From assembly GCA_003864495.1 (NCBI GenBank), contig ML133414.1, forward strand, positions 334,495-398,494: a stretch of DNA of 64,000 nucleotides, written 5' to 3'. The DNA is from Nemopilema nomurai (taxonomy: Eukaryota > Cnidaria > Scyphozoa > Rhizostomeae > Rhizostomatidae). Below, one piece after another: positions 34,501-44,000 of the stretch. The notes below the pieces were generated by a model. That model searched no databases and was not told the DNA's origin. It saw only the letters and a list, made by a program, of their open reading frames with translations. Position numbers and translations under genes: made by a program. The stretch's first letter is position 1. Every line of letters starts with the position of its first letter.

Positions 34501-36994
34501 AATTAATTATCAGAATTTGACATGACTGTGCTTTGACCTTCTAGCAAGTTAATCGGATGTATCCTGTTTTTTGATCTCCCAATAAAGACCTTTCATGACT
34601 TGGCGTCTGGAACTTCTTCGGTCTGCCAACCCTTGGCAAATCTTTCACGGCTCAAAATTTAAAAAACTTTTTGCATACAGCGAAAGCTGCATTCTTTGAG
34701 CAGCCCACAATTGATGTAGTTTCTTGCTAGCTTTTACCGTTATTTTTATAAAAGATAATTTCCAGATGCTTCTCGTATGATATTTCATGATGTTTGATAA
34801 CCTCCATGTTTATGCTTCTTGCCTAGAAAAATTTTACGGTTTATCTTTTTTGAATAATGTGGCGAAATTAACATACTTCAAAACATGAACAATGTCTTAT
34901 GAAAGTTTCATGGAAATAGCCGGTTGTTGTACTTAATAAGAGAGGATCAAATGCATGTTGTTAAAAGCCTTTATCATAAGCGTCTTTCGAAACTTTGAAT
35001 CGTCACAAGACTTTTTGAACGGTAGTGTATTACATTGGGTGGAAGACTTTTTAATGACAGGAGAATGCAGCCAATAATTTGAAGCACTTTTTATAGAAAA
35101 GACACAAAAGCCTCAAAGGAGAAATGAGAACACTCATGGAACAGAGTAAGAAAACTTTAAGAACTAGCTGGCTATTAGAAATACAACAAATTATTCCATA
35201 AAATTTGAATTTTAGTAGCATGTAAAACTTATGGCACACTTGGTTTAAAATCTCTTTTTGGTTCCAGGTCTTTCCATTTTTAGTGTAATGGTACACCTGA
35301 ACAATAATGAGCAGCCTATAACAAAATAATAGCATGTGAAATCAAAATTCATGAAATAATGTTTTCTACTTTCAATGGATCTTACATTGTGTTTGGACTG
35401 CTTCAAGGCAATCACTTCCTCTTCTTTTTGTTTCAGTTGCCTTTGAAGTTCTGTTATTACCTTTCCTGTTTCAACATCTATAAAGAAAATTAAGTCATAT
35501 GTTTAGCATCAAGTGAGTGACTTCACAATGCAAATATTGTAGGTTCAGAACTAGCTGTTGTCATTTATACCACCAATTAGCAAAAAAATGAAGGTTGTGT
35601 ATCGAGAATAATCTAAGGCTGCATTAAGAAGCAATTGCATACTCTTCCAGATTATAAAGGATTGAAACAAAGGGCAGCATTGGTGAGCAGAACTGAAGGT
35701 GGGTCTTTTTGATTAAGGAAGCAATACATTTTTTTATGACAGCTTTAGTATACAATGACATTTTCACAAATCTGTGAACAATTTGTAATGTACTCAGCAA
35801 GTCTAGTCATTGCAAAGCATGCAACTGGAGACAACATGGAAACAGTTCTTAAAAATCTATGTTTCTTCAGTGAATTAAGATCATTTTCCAAGAATATAGT
35901 GATCAAGTAACTTTGTTTCATTAGGGGTAATATTTCCGTAGATTCCTTATAACCTGAGGGTAACAATGCTTTGGCATATCAGGACAGCTTATGTTCCTAC
36001 TTAAAAACTCCTACTTGATGATATCACCTGGTAAAATAAATGCATATCACAAAAACCCCATTTCAGATAACATAATGAAATTTGAACTTATATGATTTCA
36101 TTGAAACAACTACTAATATCAGGAATGTAAAGAGTGGGGAATTTATTTTAGTTTCAACAAAGCCATACATTGACCCACATACTGACTATGGTTCTTATGT
36201 CTAAGCTCCTTTGAAATTGTAGTGGTTCAACAATTGTTATATCAATGTAAATAAAGCACAACGATACAGTCTGGATCTGGAACGACTTAAATGCGTATAT
36301 CACAAATTCATTCTGGAACTCCCAATCTTTCTTCAACTGTCCTTAACAAAGAGATGCAATTCCAGGACAGCACGTAAAAATAGCTGAATTCCTCTTATGG
36401 AATCAATTTAAAACAGAGAGATTGCCGCAATTTGACTATGTTTCTTAGGTAAGAGAATGTTATTACGACCAAAAATTATTGCCTACCATCCGAAAACGAT
36501 CCTCCTCCACTGGAGAGCTTTTGCCTCTGTAAATTATTCATCTCGATTAGCTTCCCACGTTCTTCTTCCAGCTTCTCCAGCTTCAAGGTAATCGTTAGCT
36601 TATCTGATTGCTCCCTCTCTAGCTCCGTTACCAACTTGTTGCTTTTCAAAGACTCATTATCAAAGGCCTGTTTGGCCCTCTGTAGCTGTCCTTCAACAAC
36701 GTTCAGGCGTGATTCTTTAAGCTGTAGATCATGAGACAGCTTCTCCTGACATCTTGACGCATTCGCAAAACGCTCCGAAATACTTTGAAGCTCTCTTTTC
36801 AGATCATTATTTTTTCCCTTCTCCTCCTCGTGTTTCCTTTTTTGTAATGCAAGTGTCGCCTCCAACGACTCCAGTTGAAAAACTTTCTGCTGCTTATCCT
36901 TCTTGAGCGACTCGAGACATTTCTCAAGCTTTTCAACATTTTGAAGTGCAATTGTTGGTAGCTCGTTTTTCCACTCGTCCCTTGCCCAATTCAT
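22507..36994 (-). CDS. Centromere protein F (CENP-F/mitosin) homologue, 10 exons, complete
   Basis: Exons read by hand (minus strand, all GT-AG, phases consistent): 36487-36994, 35386-35477, 33979-34212, 33611-33765, 24838-32870, 24458-24499, 24188-24260, 23601-23731, 23098-23294, 22507-22582. They give about 3180 aa once two single-base deletions in the giant exon are allowed for; vertebrate CENP-F is about 3100-3200 aa. The N-terminus (MNWARDEWKNELP, then KKDKQQKVFQLESLEA) matches the vertebrate CENP-F N-terminal microtubule-binding region almost residue for residue. Exon 4 (LSQELECQRHNFEAARS) matches another early CENP-F segment. The middle is continuous coiled coil. EEKTKELKAKDDHVKKYAVY near 2985 aligns with the Rb-binding region. 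The last 170 residues are basic, with Cdk-type sites TPLK, SPLR and SPRK. CENP-F acts at kinetochores, the nuclear envelope and on microtubules in G2/M. The vertebrate C-terminal CAAX box is absent. Confidence 0.93.
26615..26619 (-). other. Single-base deletion (frameshift) in CENP-F exon 5, site 2
   Basis: An A5 run on the minus strand (T5 on plus). With A6 the reading frame passes smoothly from ...VKELKVK into NMALEGKVDEV. As given, the frame shifts into a short Trp/Arg/Leu-rich nonsense tail. A homopolymer undercall is the simplest explanation. Confidence 0.85.
31851..31860 (-). other. Single-base deletion (frameshift) in CENP-F exon 5, site 1
   Basis: Upstream the frame ends ...AAAETELNS then stop. 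Downstream the open frame resumes at once as QLKVMSEEQR in the +1 register. The coiled-coil pattern continues across without a gap, there are no splice signals, and restoring one base near the TTGAAC string rejoins the frames. Probably a sequence or assembly error. Confidence 0.8.
34321..35027 (-). mobile_element. Tc1/mariner-like relic with transposase fossil, in CENP-F intron 2
   Basis: Terminal inverted repeats of about 39 bp, beginning CACTACCGTTCA, lie at 34321-34359 and 34989-35027 and agree at roughly 35 positions. TA dinucleotides flank both ends (34319-34320 and 35028-35029), as expected for Tc1/mariner target duplications. On the minus strand at about 34560-34650 a decayed reading frame gives LPRVGRPKKFQTPSHERSLL. 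This resembles the GRPR-type linker between the two helix-turn-helix units of Tc1 transposases. The 707-bp element is too short and too broken to be active. Confidence 0.8.
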
Positions 36995-37019
36995 TTTGGG
37001 CTCTTCGAGTGCGGCCTAG

Positions 37020-37430
37020 GCAGCTTCCCAACCGCCTTCTTCATTGATCGAATCTTGGCGCGCAAACACAAGGTACGTCTACTGCGCATGCTCAAGCCCC
37101 TTCTCTGCCATAATGACAGCTATCGAGCTCACATTAAAAACATTCTTTCAGCAAATTGATTAATTACATTAATAACGCACATATATATATTAAATATTTT
37201 TGTTGAATTTTGATTTTAAGGAATTTTAAGTTTTAAGGTTACGTCATTTAAGGTCGTTGTTAAAAATCAATATATTTCATCGCAAATGAAAATAACAACA
37301 TTAAAGAGAAAATAATTTCCTATATATAAAATTAAATCAGCTGGCGCGCACATAAAAAAACTCAAGATAGAGCTTGCAAAGCCATGTGCTAGCCCGGTGA
37401 CTAAGAGATTTCTTGTCACGGATAAGTTTA
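37020..37430. promoter_or_regulatory. Upstream region of CENP-F (presumed promoter)
   Basis: About 400 bp between the CENP-F start codon (A at -3, favourable context) and the MITE. It contains AT-rich blocks but no motif I can assign with confidence. The call rests on position alone. Confidence 0.3.
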
Positions 37431-38103
37431 CAGTATACTCTCCCATTAGTGGACATCGTCGGGGCAACAGCGAGGTGTCGGCTAATTGGAAGTGTCCGCC
37501 TTTTGAAAAATTTTGCAATGTAAGTCTTAAATTTGAATAAAAGACCGGAGTTTTTGTATTCAAAAAGTTTAAAAATGTAATCTGGGTTATTAGGGGCTAT
37601 CGGGATGAGGCTACACACTTGAAGAAAAAAATATCCAACTAAGGAGGTGAACAGAAATGCAATAGCCATCATTAGAACTGATTCTTTGCGAAAAGAAGCA
37701 TCGCTAGACACGTATCAAAAACATTTCAAAAGTATGCATATTATTCTTGAAAATGGCAGACACTTACATCACAGCTGAAGTCATTGGAAATTGATTGAAT
37801 CGTGAAAGTGGTTATGGTCTGGGGAATCCAGTAATTTACCACTTCGATGGACACGAAAAATTAGTAAACTAAGCTGTAAAAGAGCTCCAAGCTAGGCAAA
37901 GCCAACTAGATTGCTAAGTGTTCAAGTGTTTGAAATAAATATCTAAAAGAGTATTCATTAGCCTCAGTTGTTCGTTCGCTACTAACTTTTCGTACCGTCC
38001 GCTAATTGGGAAAAAAATGCCTAATTAACTTTCGGGAAAACATTTTGTCCGCTTATCAGAGGTGTCCGCCTTTTAGAGTGTCCGTTAGTTGGAGAGAATA
38101 CTG
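37431..38103. mobile_element. MITE, pogo/Tigger-like
   Basis: The ends are imperfect inverted repeats of 26 bp starting CAGTATWCTCTCC (37431-37456 and 38078-38103), identical at 20 of 26 positions. Subterminal TGTCCGCCTTTT motifs recur in both arms. There is no transposase frame. The CAGTA start suggests the pogo/Tigger group, which duplicates TA; TA is seen on the left flank but not cleanly on the right. Confidence 0.6.
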
Positions 38104-38679
38104 AATTGAACCAGGGCTCTAAAATCTGCGGAAGAGTTGGCCCGCAAGACTGTTGTTTGCATGGGAGGGAGCTGGCTTTCCTAGGGGACACAAGGCTCTA
38201 CTGAAATCTCACCTGCAGATCTAGCTTCTTGTGAACATCTTCCTGTTTGTATGAGACAAGGCTAGCCCCTTATGCGATTATGGATTTACCAATAAATTCA
38301 AACATGAGTTGGTTTCGAAAATGATAAACCTGTGACTCGACAGCCTGTTGTTCTTCTGTTGTTTGCAGCAAAATAATCCATAATCGCTAAACAGAAGTAT
38401 GTTTATAGCCTAGTCTAGACAATTTTATTATCCGTTACTCATAATTCACACGATAATGAGCTCACACGACACTGGAATGTTTCTGCTCCTTCGCAAACAC
38501 CGGCTCACGAACCAATGACACAGACACGCCCAGGGCACATGTTATTGGCAGAAACCTACCACAAAGTGCACAATCCCTCGTCAGCAAATTTATTCTTAGA
38601 TTTATCAGTATAAATATAATTGTAAAGTAAGCCAGAGTCAGTCAGGAACAGAGCTACAGAAAACAACAGACATCGCGTC

Positions 38680-38806
<127 letters not shown>

Positions 38807-39046
38807 CCTGGCTCCGTGTTCTCTGCACGTAAAATAAGACAACTTTGGCACGGATCGTCCATAGAAACCCATCACAACTCGTTTCTACAATGGTGACCAC
38901 GACGTGACCTTCTCAGCCGATATGGACACGATTTTCATCCTTCGCCATGCAAGCAACTCAATGCATATGAACAGCACTCGCTCGGATCCGAATCGCCGTT
39001 CTCGAACTCCGTGCCGTGCCGACGCTGCATCTCGAAGCATCATCGC

Positions 39047-39360
39047 TGGTTCCTGGTCATCCAACTCACAAAACCATGGACGCAACACAACTCTGGTTCC
39101 TGGTCATCCAACTCACAAAACCATGGACGCAACACAACTCTGGTTCCTGGTCATCCAACTCATAAAACCATGGACACAACACGACTCTGGTTCCTGGTCA
39201 TCCAACTCATAAAACCATGGACACAACATGACTCTGGTTCCTGGTCATCCAACTCATAAAACCATGGACACAACACGACTCTGGTTCCTGGTCATCCAAC
39301 ACACAAAACCATGGATACAACAAGCATCGCAGGTTCTTGGTAAACCTACTCACAAAACCT
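39047..39360. repeat. 47-bp minisatellite, ~6.6 copies
   Basis: Units beginning TGGTTCCTGGTCATCC start at 39047, 39094, 39141, 39188, 39235 and 39282, an exact 47-bp period, with a decayed last copy from about 39329. It lies in the internal region of the LTR derivative. Confidence 0.97.
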
Positions 39361-39960
39361 TGAATTTCAATCTGGACACCGTCAAACAACTTCACTCTTC
39401 CTGCTTGCAAGGGAATCCCCACGTCAACGCAAGTCACGGAAAAGCACACAAAAAAACCAAAACGGACATTCGAACATTTAGTAATTTTATTCACATTTCT
39501 CTCTCTCTCTCAATTGTCAATCGTAACATTTAATTTCATTTTCGAATCCTTCGCTTCGCTTGTCTTCTAGGAGGGGAGCTCTTGTAGTGACTCCTTTGTC
39601 TACTTTCCATTGTCACACCATGTCATGCTGACACATCTTTTCTCGCTCCCCAGCCTAGATTTTTCCATCCTCATTACATCACCATTCATCATCCTCTCTC
39701 ATCCCTCGTCAGCAAATTTATTCTTAGATTTATCAGTATAAATATAATTGTAAAGTAAGCCAGAGTCAGTCAGGAACAGAGCTACAGAAAACAACAGACA
39801 TCGCGTCGTCGCTCTCTCTCTTTCTCAGCTTGGCTCCGTGTTCTCTGCACGTTAAATAAGACAACTTTGGCACGGATCGTCCATAGAGGTTGAGCAACGC
39901 AGTCGGTAGAAACCCATCACAACTCGGTTCTACACATGAAATGGCGACGATGACGAACAA

Positions 39961-41065
39961 AATGGTAGGCAGCAAAGAGAACAATGCAGATGAAAGTTTT
40001 AAATGGTCTGGTAGCAATGCGCAGTTGTTGCCTGAAACTACAAGGGACTTCAAAGCATCCCAGGCTACATAGAACTTAGATTGGGCGAAGAATAAGCTCA
40101 GATACGGCAAGACTGCAACAAACATGTCTGCCTTTGCGTAACTTCATGTAAAATTACACGAAATAAGTCCACAAAATGGAACGCAACAGTCATAAAAAGA
40201 GTTCACATTAGAACTAAATCGTTCCGTTCCGTTATACGGAACATCTTTTCAAGTGGTCCGTTATTTGGAACGGAACGCTTTTTATCGTTCTTTTTATCGC
40301 ACATTTGCAAAAATGCTTTGTTTTCTGGGCCAGTTTCGACTCCCTTGCTGAGGAGAGCTTTCCTTGCAAGATCAACCGGAGCTCCTTTTCATGCATGCGC
40401 AATGATAACGTCTTCGAAAGTGGTGACGCAGGAAATGAATCATTGATCAATATCACTGATCTCATTCGGAGATTCAACGTAATTTATTCACGATTACGCA
40501 AACCATCAACAACATTGTTAAAACGACAAGTTACAAATCCTTAGTAAAGGCTTAAATCAAATACGATTATGATAATTCTCAACATGAGTTGGTTTGAAAG
40601 TAACAAACTGGCTATCCCGTAGCCCGTAATGGAACTTCCGAGCAGGAGAGGGTGTTTTTCAAATGTAAAGTAGTTTGCTTGCTAACTGTCTCAAGATTGC
40701 GAACTGAGTTATTCTAGGAAATCATTTTCGTCGAAATGAAATAAATGCCCCTTTTTGCAAGCGATTATTTTCACCCACGAGATTTGGTGGTTGTATCTTA
40801 CAACTGGTTCACAAAAATCGCTTTTATGCAGAGCCATAATGAGGCATTGATGCTTACAACTTGAACATGATAACCTCTAGATCTTAAAAGCAAGGAATTA
40901 GAGAACTTAGATTACAGATTTAGTGGGGTACGAAAACAATTGTTGAAAACCTTATGATTATGTAGAATCGTGTTGGTCATATCATATCAAAACAGTGAAG
41001 TAATCAATAGTTGCTAATCTAAGGTATGTTCAAAGACAAGTACAGGCAGTGACTTTGTCAAGTGA
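39961..41065. other. Intergenic region with nested inverted repeat
   Basis: No gene recognised. At 40220-40277 an 11-bp perfect inverted repeat (CGTTCCGTTCC and GGAACGGAACG) flanks a second small hairpin (GTTCCGT, TAT, ACGGAAC at 40226-40242). The rest is AT-rich and holds nothing I can name. Confidence 0.5.
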
Positions 41066-44000
41066 CTAAAAGTCGTAATCATCATCATCTTCAGAATCAT
41101 GACATTGGAAGTCGAACTCTTCCTCTTGATCAGAATCTCCGTCACCATCCTTTTTCTCTGGCAGCTTCATATCCTTTACAATTTCGTCTCTCATAGCTGG
41201 TACAAGACCCTTGCGAAAGGCGATTGAGAGGAGCTCTTCTGCACTCGTTGTTTCAGGGTATTGCCTCCCGGCCCACTTCAGGTACACTGCGAATTCATTC
41301 CAGTCGACTTTCCCATCGGAATCCATGTCAATGGCCTTCAGAGCTTTCTTGGTCTCGTCACATCTATTGGAGATTTTGCAGTTATGAATTATGACCCAAT
41401 ATTTCCAATTATAATCTCACTCTGTTACTTTTTTTAAGGAAGCTTTGGGGTGACAGAAGATTCCACAAAGAACTTTTACTTACAGTTAGGAATGGAAAAT
41501 TGTTTTACATTGTAATTCAAACAGGAGGTCCTGCACTGATTTTTAAGTATTTCATAACGAGAATAGTTTCTCATAACTTGGCCCATGTTGGTCAAATCTT
41601 CCAAAGTCTCTTTCTAAGAAATTTGAAGTGAGTCAAGCGCGAAATGATAATTAACCCCATTCCCCTATCATCGACTTTGCTACGGTTTACGTCGTGAGAT
41701 TTAATTTATCTATCTATCGGCTAGAAATAAAAAGGGCCTGGTTCCCATTTTCGGACGATGGCATTGTCTGGAATCCCGTATTTAGACATGCATGGGCTGG
41801 GTTCCCATATTTCAACAATAGCATTGTCAGAATTTCCATATTTGGACAAATCCGAGGGGAAGGGTTTCCTATGCTTGGTCAAAGGCGAGTTCCAGGTCCC
41901 CAATCTTGGATAATTGCTATTTCTTCCACAGAAAATTTGATGCACTTGTAAAACCTTTTCTACAGCTTAAAGACAAGAGAACAGTACCTGTAGCAGCCAA
42001 AATATGGAGCCATGAATCCATTGTAGAATGCGTCAAAGTCCAGACTGTCGTCCCTCTCGCCGTCTCGCAAATCCCACTCGTCCCACATTTCCCGTACTTC
42101 GTTGACAAGAGCCGTGATGTGTGGTAAAATGGATTTATCCTAAAGAGACACGCGTGTGAAGGAACTTAAATAGTAAAATTGTCTTTTCTCAATGGCAAAT
42201 TGGTAAATCATCCAGAGTATCAAGTTGCTGTGTTGCGTGAGGTTGGAAAACTGTAAGCAGAGGTCGGTGACAAGTTTATAATTGTGACCATATACAAATT
42301 CTCAATATGGGATTCTCATACTAAACGTATTTGGAGCTATGAACAATAGCAATGCCCAATGGCAGCCTATGCAACTTCACCCTACATGGTTTTTTGCTTT
42401 ACTTCAATAATGCTTCACTCTCCTTTAATAATTTTTTCAAGTGGGAGCAATCAGCCAGGACAATTTGCAACATTATTACTGAATATTTTTATATTATATT
42501 ATATTATATTATATTATATTATATTATATTATATTATATTATATTATATTATATTATATTATATTATATTATATTATATTATATTATATTATATTATATT
42601 ATATTATATTATATTATATTATATTATATTATATTATATTATATTATATTATATTATATTATATTATATTATATTATATTATATTATATTATATTTATAG
42701 GTTTATCCACTCTAAAACCGAACACTTTTTAGAATGCTCTTCTCACGAGAAACCAAAAGCCCTCAAAGACGACTGAAAGCGAGGCTTTAGGCAATACTGC
42801 TTAAAATGTCCATTAGAGCTATCACATACACTACTACTACAAGCGTTCCTACGTCATAAATGCAATATCACTTTTTGCGCTTTAAACCATTAATGTGTCC
42901 GAAAATGTCCCGAGACAAAGTCAATTCAAAATTATATAGCCATAAAATTAATCAATTCAACTCAATTCGTAAACGTTGTCTCAGCCACAGATGAATTGAA
43001 TTAGATTCATGTACATACCTTAGCGATTGCCTCACTCATTGCTGCCGTAAGCTGACCCCCGGATCGATCAAACAGCATGGCGAGGCCCACGGCGCTCATG
43101 TACTCCTCTTTCCGGTTTTGGTGCAGATCTTCGAGCATCTTGGCCAGCATTTTCTTCGCCATGTCCACTGTAAACTGGGGGTCGTCACCGAAGAGCCTCT
43201 GCAGCCGCAGAACAACCATGTTTGGGTTTGCCAATGTCGTCATTCTCATCACGGCCTCCTCTCCGAAAAACGTCTGCAAACTGAACACCTTTTCATCAGG
43301 TGCAAACTGGTCCATGCCGAAAACAATGTCAAGGGCACGGGCACCGTAGATTGCCTGCTTTGGGTGAGGGGGCAGCCCAGTTGTTATCTTGGTCACATTG
43401 ATTGCTGCATTTCTCAGCTCCGTGCAGTTGAACTTCTTCAACACTTTCTTGTTGCCCATTCTGATCAGGTTGAGAAGAGTGACGCACGAACTGGCGTGTC
43501 CCATCGCAGCCCCTTCTTCGCAGAGACCTGCCCAGACTCCGTCGGCACCATTTGCAAGGCACTCGAGCTGCGTGTGCTCCAGAATGCCCCATTGCTGATG
43601 CACGTGGACCAGCAAGTGGCCTTCGGTGAAGCCGCATCGGTTCATCTCTTTGCGCACGGCGGCGATCCAGACTCCGAGCTGTTCAGGGAAGTATTTACCC
43701 GACTCTTCGGTGATGATCCCAAAAGGACGAAGGTTCGCCGGCAGAGAAGAGAGAAAGTTGACAATCTTGAAAACACGTCTTGGCTTCTTCACCATTGCAT
43801 CAGGAAGATCGCGCAGGTTTACCAAGACACGCGAGTCTTCGGAGAGGTTGGACTTGCACCATTTCATCAACTTCTCTAAGTGCTCGCACATCTTCTTGGC
43901 ATTGAACACCTTGTAATCAATGCCGTTATAAACCAAATCCATCTCGATGATGGCGTGCTTTATGCCCAACTGTTTCATCTTCAGCAATCCAATTGGCATC

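Noticed and set aside
37337..37711. 124-codon minus-strand frame upstream of CENP-F
   Set aside because: Overlaps the MITE end and has no family resemblance; probably chance.
42352..42732. Tyr/Ile/Leu repeat proteins on the plus strand
   Set aside because: Translation of the (ATATT)n microsatellite.
43077..43916. Plus-strand 253-codon frame 43118-43879 and neighbours
   Set aside because: They lie antisense to the well-supported DRE-TIM exon and lack domain similarity.
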